Shown in pieces: positions 25,282 through 32,654 of a stretch of DNA of 32,654 bases. Positions within the stretch are counted from its first letter, which is position 1. Each line of letters starts with the position of its first letter. The DNA comes from Fimbriimonadia bacterium (GTDB taxonomy: Bacteria > Armatimonadota > Fimbriimonadia > Fimbriimonadales > JABRVX01), in the NCBI GenBank assembly GCA_039961735.1, contig JABRVX010000033.1:1-32654 (forward strand). Reading direction: 5' to 3'. The notes under the pieces are model-generated. The model was given only the letters and a program-made list of their open reading frames with translations. It searched no databases and was not told the DNA's origin. The position numbers and the translations under genes were made by a program.

Positions 25282-26360
25282 AATGTCACCATCACAGTAC
25301 CTGCATCGCTCAGTTCGCCACTGAGCATCTTCTTCGTGGAAGGTACATACACCGTCACAGCGTCTCCCACTGCACCGGCGGATCGCAGCACGCCCTGCGT
25401 CTGCACGCTCAGGCCACCACTCTGCAGCACCACCGTAACCTGAGAGCCAACCTTGACCATTCCGGTCTTCGGCTTGGCGACGGTAGTCTGCTGGAAGCGG
25501 ACCTGTACGGTGGCAGCTGTCCGTCCATCCACTTGCACTGCAACTGGTACGGACCAACCCAAGCCACTGCGCACGGGAGCCCCCGGCATCAGCACGTACT
25601 GCCCTACCGGCGCAGTGACTGCGCGTGCGACCACGCTGGGCACAAGCCGTTCAGCCTCGACCGGGTCTGTCAGAGCACGGCGGGCCGCCTGGATGATCTC
25701 CGCCTGGGGTATCTCCTGGCTGGGGCGTGACACACGTATCGTCTCAGGAAGCTCGACCCGTGTCGCCGCAGTCGCCAAGCCGGCAGCTCGCAGCTTCACC
25801 ATCACCTCGCCGCGGGTCAGAATCCGGCTGCCACCCGGCAGAGGACCCGCCCCCACCGGAAGCTCCGCGGCCTGAGTAACCAACGTTTCGGTGCCGCTCA
25901 GCTCCGCGATCTCGCCCAAGAGCACCCGGTCACCCCGGGTCTCCGCCGACAGCCTGCCCACGATGTGGAGCCCAGCGCCCTTCTCCACCGGCGGTGCCAG
26001 CACCGCTCCAGCGTGCTCGATGATCGCACCAAAGCCCTTCGACCCGGGTTGACCAATCACCGGTGCCGCCTGTCCAGGGGAGAAGCGAGCCAGGCTCACG
26101 CACCCGATCTCCCGCGTCAGTCCACTAACCGTGGCGACGATGGTGCCGTCTGACTGCACCTTCAGGGCTGTCGTCCCGGTCGGGATCAGTACCGGAGGGT
26201 CCAAAGCCGGGCCCAATGTCGAGCGCAGCGGCTTGCCTTCCTCGACGACCAGCCGGACCTCACGCACGTAGACGGGGCGTTCGCCATCCAGAAGCCTAAT
26301 CAGTCCCTCGCCCTGAACGGCCCAGTCCACCTGTACCTGCGGCAGCAGTAGCCAGATCAT
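25278..26360 (-). CDS. flgA: FlgA P-ring chaperone with N-terminal FlgG-like segment
   Basis: FlgA assists P-ring assembly in the periplasm. The C-terminal 220 residues of this 360-aa protein match FlgA: LLGEIAELSGTETL, then ELPVGAGPLPGGSRILTRGE, the SAF-like part PVGQYVLMPGAPV, and the terminal beta domain with MVKVGSQVTVVL and STKKMLSGELSDAGTVMV. The first 140 residues are not FlgA. They align along their length with FlgG next door: VDWAVQGEGLIRLL against YDLAIEGDGFFKVLL, VLIPTGTTALKVQSDGT against ILVPSDAISFTVGSDGT, VSLARFSPG against LLLARFPNP. The rod helices of FlgG are missing. There is no normal signal peptide, only MIWLLLPQ, so export is unclear. The start has GGAG 7 nt upstream. Confidence 0.9.
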   Translation of the reverse strand: MIWLLLPQVQVDWAVQGEGLIRLLDGERPVYVREVRLVVEEGKPLRSTLGPALDPPVLIPTGTTALKVQSDGTIVATVSGLTREIGCVSLARFSPGQAAPVIGQPGSKGFGAIIEHAGAVLAPPVEKGAGLHIVGRLSAETRGDRVLLGEIAELSGTETLVTQAAELPVGAGPLPGGSRILTRGEVMVKLRAAGLATAATRVELPETIRVSRPSQEIPQAEIIQAARRALTDPVEAERLVPSVVARAVTAPVGQYVLMPGAPVRSGLGWSVPVAVQVDGRTAATVQVRFQQTTVAKPKTGMVKVGSQVTVVLQSGGLSVQTQGVLRSAGAVGDAVTVYVPSTKKMLSGELSDAGTVMVTL

Positions 26361-26371
26361 CGGTCAGCTCC

Positions 26372-27160
26372 CTAACGCTTCAGGTTGTTGGTCAGGCCGA
26401 GCATCTCGTCCGCGGTGGTGATGGCCTTCGAGTTGACCTCGTACGCTCGCTGGGCCAAGATCATCCGCACCATCTCTTCGACGATCTGCACGTTGGAGTT
26501 CTCGATGGCGTACTGAGCCACGGAGCCGAGGCCGTCGGTTCCGGGAGCGCCTTCGATGGCATCACCGCTGGCTGCACTGACTCGGAACAGGTTGTGCCCA
26601 ATGCGCTGCAATCCCGCAGGATTGGGAAAGCGAGCCAGAAGCAACTGGCCGAGGTTCTGTATGGTCGTATCCCCAGCCACCTGCACGTTGACTGTTCCGT
26701 CGGAGCCCACTGTGAAGGAGATGGCATCCGAGGGCACGAGGATGTCGGGTTGCAACGGGTACCCGTCACTGGTCACCATGCGGCCGGTGGCATCCACCTT
26801 GAACTGCCCGTCGCGGGTGAACGCTTCCGAACCGTCGGGCAGCAGCACCTTGAAGAACCCATCACCCTCGATAGCCAGATCGTACTTGTTGGAGGTCTGC
26901 TGCAGCGGCCCTTGCTCCAGCATGGTGGTGGTCGCCACCGTGCGCGAGCCGAGACCTACCTGGAGGGCGACCGGTCGGGTCGCGTCCTGCCCATTCTGCG
27001 CACCCTGGCTGCGTAGAACCTGATACAGCGTGTCTTGGAACTCCGCCCGCGAGTGCTTGAAGCCGTTGGTGTTGACGTTCGCCAGATTGTTGGCGATCAC
27101 GTCCAAGTTAAACTGCTGCGCGGCCATGCCCGCAGCTGCGGTATACAGCGATCTCATCAT
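26372..27160 (-). CDS. flgG: FlgG distal rod protein
   Basis: FlgG builds the distal rod of the flagellum. The 262-aa protein is standard length: N-terminal MRSLYTAAAGMAAQQFNLDV, IANNLANVNTNGFK; central FlgG domain YDLAIEGDGFFKVLLPDGSE; C-terminal YAIENSNVQIVEEMVRMILA, QRAYEVNSKAITTADEMLGL. GGAGG lies 9 nt before the start. FlgA follows after 11 nt. Confidence 0.98.
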   Translation of the reverse strand: MMRSLYTAAAGMAAQQFNLDVIANNLANVNTNGFKHSRAEFQDTLYQVLRSQGAQNGQDATRPVALQVGLGSRTVATTTMLEQGPLQQTSNKYDLAIEGDGFFKVLLPDGSEAFTRDGQFKVDATGRMVTSDGYPLQPDILVPSDAISFTVGSDGTVNVQVAGDTTIQNLGQLLLARFPNPAGLQRIGHNLFRVSAASGDAIEGAPGTDGLGSVAQYAIENSNVQIVEEMVRMILAQRAYEVNSKAITTADEMLGLTNNLKR

Positions 27161-27253
27161 CGCTAGCGACCTCCTTCCGGTCGGTCGCCTCGCGCTGCGC
27201 CCCTTCCGTCAATCGAGGGCGCCCATCGCCTCCCCGTTTGGCGGGGTCCGGCG

Positions 27254-27979
27254 CTAGCCTAATCGCGCGAGGTCGTTGACTGCCTTCTGCAACGTCTCGT
27301 CCTGCGCCTGAACGACGCGCTGGTTCGCTTCGAACACGCGCAGGGTCTCCATCATGCGGACCATCTCGGTGACAGCGTTCACGTTGGACGCTTCGAGATA
27401 GCCCGGCTCCAGTCGTGGATTGGCGAGCGGCTTCGCGGCACCTACGAACAGGCCGTTCCCGGCCTTCGTGAGGTCGCCGGTGACGATCGCCAGTCGGTCC
27501 AAAGTCGCGCCCCCGGCCTGCACCAAACCAGAGGGGTCAATCGTTGGTGTCGCTCCGCGCGGCACTTGGATGGGTCCGGTTGTGCCCAGGACGAGGTGCC
27601 CGTCGCGAGTCGTCAGCTTGCCGGACGCGTCCACCTGGAAGGAGCCGGCTCGGGTGTAGCGCACTCCGGCGGGCGTCTGGACGCTGAAATAGCCGTCGCC
27701 TTCGATGGCGACGTCCAGCGCGTTGCCCGTCGCGATCAGGTCGCCCTGCGTTCCCAACATCGTTCGGCCCTCGACGATGGCGCCTCCGCCAAGCCGCCCG
27801 ACCGTACGCGTGACGGCCTCGCCGGGCGCGTGGACTTCTCGGTCCAGCGCCTCACGGAAACTCAGTCGGTCGCTCTTGAAAGCCGTGCTGTTCGCATTCG
27901 CGAGATTGCTGGCGATGACGTCCAGTGCCAACTGCTGGGCGTGCATCCCCGTCGCTCCCGCATAGATTCCCCGCGTCAT
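27254..27979 (-). CDS. flgF: FlgF-like proximal rod protein
   Basis: The 241-aa protein is a second rod/hook family protein and, by position just upstream of flgG, most likely FlgF. Motifs are GIYAGATGMHAQQLALDVIA, SNLANANSTAFKSDRLSF, DVAIEGDGYFSVQTPAGVRY and EASNVNAVTEMVRMMETLRV, FEANQRVV. The frame is open upstream to 28309, but that part lies on the opposite strand of another gene; 27979 is the natural start, with a poor Shine-Dalgarno. It heads the flagellar operon; flgB, flgC and fliE are not here. The 93-nt gap to flgG holds a small hairpin (CCCCG/CGGGG near 27228-27242 in plus coordinates). Confidence 0.92.
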   Translation of the reverse strand: MTRGIYAGATGMHAQQLALDVIASNLANANSTAFKSDRLSFREALDREVHAPGEAVTRTVGRLGGGAIVEGRTMLGTQGDLIATGNALDVAIEGDGYFSVQTPAGVRYTRAGSFQVDASGKLTTRDGHLVLGTTGPIQVPRGATPTIDPSGLVQAGGATLDRLAIVTGDLTKAGNGLFVGAAKPLANPRLEPGYLEASNVNAVTEMVRMMETLRVFEANQRVVQAQDETLQKAVNDLARLG

Positions 27980-28127
27980 CTCGTTCTGGGTTATTGGCCG
28001 CCTGTCGGCCTCGGGGCAGGCGAGGGTTACCGGGTTTGGGACGCTCGGCGGCCAAACCGGTAGAGGTGCGTGGGGACGCTCCGGGAGGCGTACGGGAGTA
28101 CACTGGAGTTGCGAGGAAGATTGCCGG

Positions 28128-28871
28128 ATGGACGCGTTGGTGGCTCTCGTGGTCGGAGGGGTGGCGTTGCTCCTGGTGGGAGCCGCGTACGCTTGGTTCG
28201 TCGCGTCGAGGTCCGGCGAGGATGACGTGCCCATCCAACCGCGGTCGGGGGCGGACGAGGTGGAGCACGCGCTGGCGGCCGCGATCAGCGCCCCGAAGGA
28301 CCGACACAACCGGGAAGCGCTGGTTCGAGCGCTGCTTGCGCTGACTCCCGAAGACGCAAGACTACTGTCGCCGGAGACCTGTCGCGAGGTCGCAGCCTTG
28401 CTGAACTCCGCCGACCCCGCCGTTCTGCGCGCCGCTGTGGTCGCCGTAGGTCAGTTTGGCGGGGAGCAGGAGGTGGCCGCGGTCCGGCGCGCCGAGCAGC
28501 GCGTTCTTCAGATTGCGGAAGACCTAGCCGGCGGCCGCTACGTGACCGCCGAGCAGATGGACCTGGCCGAGGAACTGGGCTTCAGACCCGAGAGAGGAGT
28601 ATTGGACAACCTCGGGGGCGGACTGGGAGTGGTGGGGCCGCCACCCGTAATGCGCTGGGAATGGCCGGAAGACCTGCCGCTGCTGGCCCGCCGCGCCCGG
28701 GAGGCCGTCGAAGCCCGAGCTATGGAGGAAGAGGAGCGGCGCACACTGCTGATGGCGGCGGACGACGCGGGGGAGGCCGCGAACCGCGAGCTCCTACGTC
28801 CCGCCGCAGGGCTAGAGGACCCGGACCCCGAGCACCTCGCCCGCCCCGACCCGTCCCAAGCGGAGGACTGA
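28128..28871 (+). CDS. membrane-anchored HEAT-like protein
   Basis: The 247-aa protein has one N-terminal transmembrane helix (ALVALVVGGVALLLVGAAYA), then a helical region (about 45-120) with alanine-rich repeats that resemble HEAT units (EVAALLNSADPAVLRAAVVA, VGQFGGEQEVAAVRRAE). A Glu/Arg-rich helix and an acidic, Pro-rich tail (EDPDPEHLARPDPSQAED) follow. I do not recognise the family. It is divergent from flgF with 148 nt between them, so it may share a regulatory region with the flagellar operon. A scaffold role is possible but not shown. Confidence 0.7.
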   Translation: MDALVALVVGGVALLLVGAAYAWFVASRSGEDDVPIQPRSGADEVEHALAAAISAPKDRHNREALVRALLALTPEDARLLSPETCREVAALLNSADPAVLRAAVVAVGQFGGEQEVAAVRRAEQRVLQIAEDLAGGRYVTAEQMDLAEELGFRPERGVLDNLGGGLGVVGPPPVMRWEWPEDLPLLARRAREAVEARAMEEEERRTLLMAADDAGEAANRELLRPAAGLEDPDPEHLARPDPSQAED

Positions 28872-28932
28872 TCGAACCCCTAGTGACACAAGGCACATCC
28901 CTCCATCACATGTTTGAACCGGGGACATAGGC

Positions 28933-29090
28933 TACTGGTGCTCGGGGTCGGGGCCCCATGTGCTCGCCATGAAGGTGTACATACCTCTGACAGCAAAGGG
29001 ACCGGCGAATTGGCCGATGGCGCCGTCGTATCGGTAGAGCCGGCCAGCGTAGCTATCGGACACGAGCACGTTCGGTGCAGGTAAACTGGC
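28933..29090 (-). pseudogene. 3' fragment of an NHL-like secreted protein gene
   Basis: The minus strand reads LPAPNVLVSDSYAGRLYRYD, GAIGQFAGPFAVRG, MYTFMASTWGPDPEHQ, then a stop at 28933. The pattern VLVSDSYxGxLYRYDGxxGxF is typical of NHL/SMP-30-like beta-propeller repeats in secreted proteins. No start or signal sequence precedes it; upstream the frame soon runs under the MOSC gene on the other strand. I take it as the surviving tail of a lost gene. Its upstream limit is uncertain. Confidence 0.5.
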
Positions 29091-29101
29091 CGGTAACCGC
29101 A

Positions 29102-29557
29102 ATGGCTTCAGGGCGTGTCGTCTCCCTTCAGATCAAGCTGCAGCGCGGAACGATGGAGCCGCGGGATGTCGTCTTTGCCGAGGACGAAGGTGGCCTGCGA
29201 GATGACCTTCACGCCAACTCCTCCGGCAGGCAGATCCTGCTGATCGACCTTCAGACGCTGGACGACTTCGGCCACGAGCCGGGGCAAATCCGCGAGCAGA
29301 TCACACTGGACATGCCCAACCTGCAGACGCTGCCAGAGGGCACTCGGCTGGCCATCGGCGATGCGGTGCTGGAGATCGGGAGGCCCTGTGCGCCGTGCGA
29401 ATACATGGCAAGGCTTGTAGGCGGGTCCGACCCATTCGGATGGTTAGAGCGGATTCGTGGGCATCGCGGCGTGTTTGCACGTGCGGTGAGACCCGGTGCC
29501 ATCCGTATAGGCGATACCGTGTCCGTGCTGGACAAGGTGGGCGCAGGCAGTGTCTGA
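29102..29557 (+). CDS. MOSC-domain protein
   Basis: The 151-aa protein is a stand-alone MOSC domain, the sulfur-carrier module found at the C-terminus of molybdenum-cofactor sulfurases and in YiiM-like enzymes. It shows QILLIDLQTLDDFG, GQIREQITLDMPNLQTLPEG, AIGDAVLEIGRPCAPCEYM with the conserved cysteine, and a C-terminal GVFARAVRPGAIRIGD. Two cysteines (CAPC) occupy the active position. The start at 29102 (MASGRVV) fits the domain; a GTG start at 29075 is also open. Its end overlaps the next gene by 8 nt. Confidence 0.85.
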   Translation: MASGRVVSLQIKLQRGTMEPRDVVFAEDEGGLRDDLHANSSGRQILLIDLQTLDDFGHEPGQIREQITLDMPNLQTLPEGTRLAIGDAVLEIGRPCAPCEYMARLVGGSDPFGWLERIRGHRGVFARAVRPGAIRIGDTVSVLDKVGAGSV

Positions 29558-29861
29558 GCGCGAAACGACCGGCGCCCCGAGGGGTAGTAGCAGCCTCGGG
29601 GCGGTGCTGGGCGTTCTCGCCTTTCTCGGCGGGGTGTGTGCCCTGGTGTGGGTATTCTTCGCGGCCATGGCCCTCTACGCTTTGCCGCCCGAGGAGTTGG
29701 TGTGGTCCGGAACCGAGGCCACACCGGACCTCACCAGGCTTGCCCAGTCGGCAACCGCAACGCTTCTACGGGTGCTGATGCTGGTGGTGATGGCCATCGC
29801 TGCGGCATTGCTCGCAGGCATGGGTGCCCGAATGTTCCTCACTTCGCGTCACACAGAGTAG
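29550..29861 (+). CDS. small two-helix membrane protein
   Basis: The 103-aa protein has two hydrophobic segments (LGAVLGVLAFLGGVCALVWV with FFAAMALY, and LLRVLMLVVMAIAAALLAGM), with a short polar loop between them. It starts with GTG inside the MOSC gene end (8-nt overlap), which supports translation by coupling. I recognise no family. Confidence 0.65.
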   Translation: MSERETTGAPRGSSSLGAVLGVLAFLGGVCALVWVFFAAMALYALPPEELVWSGTEATPDLTRLAQSATATLLRVLMLVVMAIAAALLAGMGARMFLTSRHTE

Positions 29862-29869
29862 TGGGATAC

Positions 29870-31168
29870 TCAGTACATCGGTGGTATGTAGTTCCCGTGC
29901 GCCTCGATTAGGTCATCCACCAACGACTTGATCTCGTCTATCGTCAACTCGGCTGCGGTGTGGGGGTCGAGCATCGCCGCCTGATACACATAGTCGCGCT
30001 TGCCCGTCAGCGCCGCCTCCACCGTCAGGCACTGGACGCTCACGTTGGTCGAGATGTAGCCTGCGAGTTGCGGTGGCAGGTCGCCGATGTGTGTCGGCTG
30101 AATGCCCATCCCATCCACCAGGCACGGCACCTCGACAGTGCATCCGGGCATCAGGTTAGTGATGATGCCGGTGTTCGGCACGTTTCCGTAAATGACCCGG
30201 GGCGTGTTGGTCTCGCAGCTATCCACGATGAGGGAACCGTACTCCGCACTGCGCTTCACCTCGATGGGGTCGTCACTCTCGAACTCGATGCGCCATCGTT
30301 CCCACACCTCAATGATCTCCTCGCAACGGCGAATGTACTCATCCAAAGGCACGAGGAAGCGATCGATCAGGTCCGGGCGGTCGCGGCGAATAAAGTGCGG
30401 CACGTACTCACTGAAGTGCTCGCTGGATTCGGTGACGAAGTAACCGAGGTGCTTCATCATCTCGAATCGCACCGCGTCCTTCCGGAAGACCTCGGGATCC
30501 TTCATCACTTCGAAGAGGCGATTATATAAGTTTTCGGCTCCTAACTTGAACTCAATGAAGAAGGACATGTGGTTGATGCCAGCCGAGCGGTAAGTTACTT
30601 GCTCATATGGCACGCCGACGTAGGAGCAGAGCTGCATCGCGGTGCCTTGAACGCTATGACAAAGGCCGACGTTCCGCACGCCCCCTGCGCGGTTGAGTGC
30701 CCAGCAGTTCATCGCCATCGGGTTCACGTATTGCAGCAGCAACGCGTTGGGGCACAGCTCGCGCATGTCCCTTGCAATGTCCAGCAGCACGGGTATGGTT
30801 CGTAGACCGCGCATGATGCCGCCTATGCCTAGTGTGTCCGCAATCGTCTGTCGTAGACCGTATTTCTTGGGTATCTCGAAGTCGGTCACGGTACAAGGCT
30901 CGAAGCCGCCGACTTGGATCATCGTGATCACGTAGTCCGCACCCCGCAGCGCCTCGCGACGGTCTTTCGTCGCCACAATGCCGTGTGGCCTTGCATTGAC
31001 AGCCTTGGCCACCTTGTGGGCTACCCTGTTCGCTGTGTGCAGTCTGTCGGGATCTATGTCCATGAGCGCGATCTCCGCGTCCGCCATCGAGGGGAAGCTC
31101 AGGATGTCTCCCAAGAGGTTCTTGGCGAAGACGACGCTACCCGCTCCTATGAGAGTTACCTTTGCCAC
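29870..31168 (-). CDS. GH4 alpha-galactosidase/alpha-glucosidase-like enzyme
   Basis: Family GH4 enzymes cleave glycosides by an unusual NAD+- and Mn2+-dependent oxidation-elimination route. The 432-aa protein begins with the NAD motif [20 protein letters not shown]. The metal-binding cysteine is C170 in GLCHSVQG and the metal histidine is H200 in GINH, as in Mel[17 protein letters not shown] and [18 protein letters not shown] are also MelA-like, so alpha-galactosidase is the best guess. The start is GTG at 31168: GAGGAGG lies 5 nt upstream. An overlapping ATG is out of frame. It lies 70 nt after the sugar ABC ATPase gene and is probably co-transcribed. Confidence 0.93.
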   Translation of the reverse strand: MAKVTLIGAGSVVFAKNLLGDILSFPSMADAEIALMDIDPDRLHTANRVAHKVAKAVNARPHGIVATKDRREALRGADYVITMIQVGGFEPCTVTDFEIPKKYGLRQTIADTLGIGGIMRGLRTIPVLLDIARDMRELCPNALLLQYVNPMAMNCWALNRAGGVRNVGLCHSVQGTAMQLCSYVGVPYEQVTYRSAGINHMSFFIEFKLGAENLYNRLFEVMKDPEVFRKDAVRFEMMKHLGYFVTESSEHFSEYVPHFIRRDRPDLIDRFLVPLDEYIRRCEEIIEVWERWRIEFESDDPIEVKRSAEYGSLIVDSCETNTPRVIYGNVPNTGIITNLMPGCTVEVPCLVDGMGIQPTHIGDLPPQLAGYISTNVSVQCLTVEAALTGKRDYVYQAAMLDPHTAAELTIDEIKSLVDDLIEAHGNYIPPMY

Positions 31169-31238
31169 ATGTGCCTCCTCGGGTCCGAGAATGCTTTTGA
31201 ACTTGCATGTATTGGATAGGTTTTGCCAATAAACACGA

Positions 31239-32654
31239 TCATTTCTCCGCGTCGGCAACCCCTAGCGCCATCCGCATGATTCCCTCTTGCGTGGCCGATC
31301 TGCCGTCTGCTTCCCCTACGATGCGGCCCTCTCGCATCACGAGGATGCGGTCGCTCATCCCCAGCACCTCGGGCAGATCGGAAGAGATCATCAGAATGCA
31401 CACGCCGCGGTCGGCCAGGTCGTTCATCAAGCCGTAGATCTCCACCTTCGCCCCGACGTCCACACCCCTTGTGGGCTCGTCGAAGATCAACACCTGGCAC
31501 TCGGTAAAAAGCCACTTGGCCAGAACCAGTTTCTGCTGGTTGCCTCCACTCAGGTTCTCGGCAGCCTGCTCGATGCTGGGCGTCCGAACGCCGAGGCTCT
31601 GCACCAAGCCCGTCGCGACAGCCCGCTCTCGCGATCGGCTGATCACCCCGACCGAAGATACCGATGAAAGTTTTGTCATCGTGCAGTTCTCGCGGACCGT
31701 CATGCCGACGACGAGTCCAAACGCCTTGCGGTCCTCGGACAGCATCCCGATGCCACACCGTATTGCGTCTCGTGGGGAGCGGATCCGTACAGTTCGACCC
31801 TCGAGGCGAATCGCACCCGCATCCACCGGGTCCGCGCCAAAGATCGCCCGTGCCAATTCCGTACGTCCTGCACCGACCAAGCCGGCTACCCCAACGATCT
31901 CTCCACGGCGAAGTTTCAGGCTCACATCGTGCAGAACGCCGACACGGGACAGACCGCATACCTCCAACACCACATCACCGACGTCCCGGCTGCGCCGCGG
32001 GTACTGCTCCACGATCTCGCGCCCCACCATCGCACGGACGATGTCATCGTGCGTCCAGTCTGGCACCGCCCGGCTTTCGATGACTTGGCCGTCTCGCAGC
32101 ACCGTGGCCCGGTCGCACACCTCGAACACCTCCTCCAGTCGGTGCGAGATGTACACCACGCAGGTACCCGAATCCCGCAGCCGGCGGATCAGTTCGAACA
32201 GCTTGGTCAGTTCGTGTTCGGTGAGGGTGGCAGAGGGCTCGTCCATCACGATTACACGAGCATCCTGCGACACCGCCTTCGCGATCTCCACCATCTGCTG
32301 TTGCGCCACCGAGAGTCGCTCGATGGGCATCCTGGGTGAAATGCTTACCCCCAGACGCTGCAAGTACTCGGAGGTCAGTCGCTCCACTCGGCCGAAGTCA
32401 ACCACACCACGCACAGCTCGCGAAGGCATGCGCCCCATGAAGATGTTCTCCGCAGCACCCAGCGTCGGAACGAGATTGAGCTCTTGGTAGATCATCGCGA
32501 CGCCGTGTCGCATGGCACTGAGTGGATCGTTCAGGTGGACGAGTCTCCCGAACAGCCGGATCTCGCCCGAGTCCATTTGCTCGGCCCCTGCCAGGACGCG
32601 CATAAGTGTGGACTTCCCCGCCCCGTTTTCACCGAGCAGCGCGTGCACTTCGCC
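31239..32654 (-). CDS. RbsA/MglA-type sugar ABC transporter ATPase, 5'-truncated
   Basis: This is a tandem two-domain ATPase of the CUT2 carbohydrate importer group (ribose, galactose, xylose). The first domain has Walker A GENGAGKST, signature LSVAQQQMVEIAKAV and Walker B VIVMDEPSATLT. The second has a degenerate Walker A (AGLVGAGRTELARAIFG), signature LSGGNQQKLVLAKWL and LIFDEPTRGVD, as is normal for this family. The frame runs through the right edge, so about 30-40 N-terminal residues and the start are missing. Permease and binding-protein genes are not in view and may lie beyond the edge or elsewhere. Confidence 0.96.
   Translation of the reverse strand, partial: GEVHALLGENGAGKSTLMRVLAGAEQMDSGEIRLFGRLVHLNDPLSAMRHGVAMIYQELNLVPTLGAAENIFMGRMPSRAVRGVVDFGRVERLTSEYLQRLGVSISPRMPIERLSVAQQQMVEIAKAVSQDARVIVMDEPSATLTEHELTKLFELIRRLRDSGTCVVYISHRLEEVFEVCDRATVLRDGQVIESRAVPDWTHDDIVRAMVGREIVEQYPRRSRDVGDVVLEVCGLSRVGVLHDVSLKLRRGEIVGVAGLVGAGRTELARAIFGADPVDAGAIRLEGRTVRIRSPRDAIRCGIGMLSEDRKAFGLVVGMTVRENCTMTKLSSVSSVGVISRSRERAVATGLVQSLGVRTPSIEQAAENLSGGNQQKLVLAKWLFTECQVLIFDEPTRGVDVGAKVEIYGLMNDLADRGVCILMISSDLPEVLGMSDRILVMREGRIVGEADGRSATQEGIMRMALGVADAEK

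Noticed and set aside
27985-28010. sigma28-like flagellar promoter (GCCAATAA on the minus strand) before flgF
   Set aside because: The -10-like box matches 7 of 8 positions, but no TAAA-like -35 box lies at the right distance.
31169-31238. Separate promoter for the GH4 gene
   Set aside because: The gap is relatively AT-rich and holds TTGGCA, but no -10 box at proper spacing; co-transcription with the ATPase gene is simpler.

Overview
The window comes from a high-GC, diderm, motile bacterium. A lineage in or near Armatimonadota (Fimbriimonadia-like) is my best guess. This is an inference from the mix of FlgH/FlgI (outer-membrane and peptidoglycan flagellar rings), a Bacillus-like flgN-flgK-flgL-fliW-csrA order, a SteA-like protein and a deeply divergent gene complement; no 16S rRNA or tRNA is present to confirm it. 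There is no phage, transposase or CRISPR locus. The sequence does carry several hairpin-type dispersed repeats and at least two decayed gene fragments.

Layout. At 1-401 there are two 48-bp tandem repeats and a frameshifted gene remnant. At 402-3005 (-) lies clpB, with a HAIR-like HspR operator just upstream. At 3171-5411 (+) is a secreted M1-peptidase-like protein that has lost its HEXXH zinc site. At 5503-8334 (+) is a GH38 alpha-mannosidase with a low-complexity in-frame insert. At 8461-10019 (+) an outer-membrane beta-barrel protein is translationally coupled to an orphan FecCD/BtuC-type permease. At 10047-11832 (+) ftsY overlaps a lipoprotein related to sugar-binding proteins. At 11829-12957 (+) a sigma70-type promoter and an L10 leader precede rplJ-rplL. 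At 12959-13373 there is a 61-bp tandem repeat array followed by a strong bidirectional terminator.

From 15060 down to 13378 (-) a SteA-like membrane protein is followed by a TlpA/ResA-like thioredoxin lipoprotein. Divergent from it, at 15235-16047 (+), is a SAM methyltransferase under a near-consensus promoter. After two perfect hairpins there are a double-ACT-domain protein (-), a DMT-family permease (+) and an alkaline-phosphatase-superfamily phosphodiesterase (+).

The core of the window is the minus-strand flagellar operon from 27979 down to 18507: flgF, flgG, flgA, flgH, flgI, flgJ (rod-binding part), flgN, flgK, flgL, fliW, csrA, ispG. Most junctions overlap or are under 15 nt, so it is probably one transcript. 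It builds the distal rod, P-ring, L-ring and hook-filament junction, and then encodes the FliW-CsrA pair that couples flagellin level to translation. The flgA product carries an N-terminal FlgG-like segment, the most unusual protein architecture in the window.

The right end holds a HEAT-like membrane-anchored protein, a decayed NHL-like fragment (-), a MOSC-domain protein overlapping a small membrane protein, and a minus-strand sugar pair: a RbsA/MglA-type ABC ATPase cut by the window edge and a GH4 alpha-galactosidase-like enzyme. Together with the GH38 enzyme they suggest a heterotrophic sugar-scavenging lifestyle.
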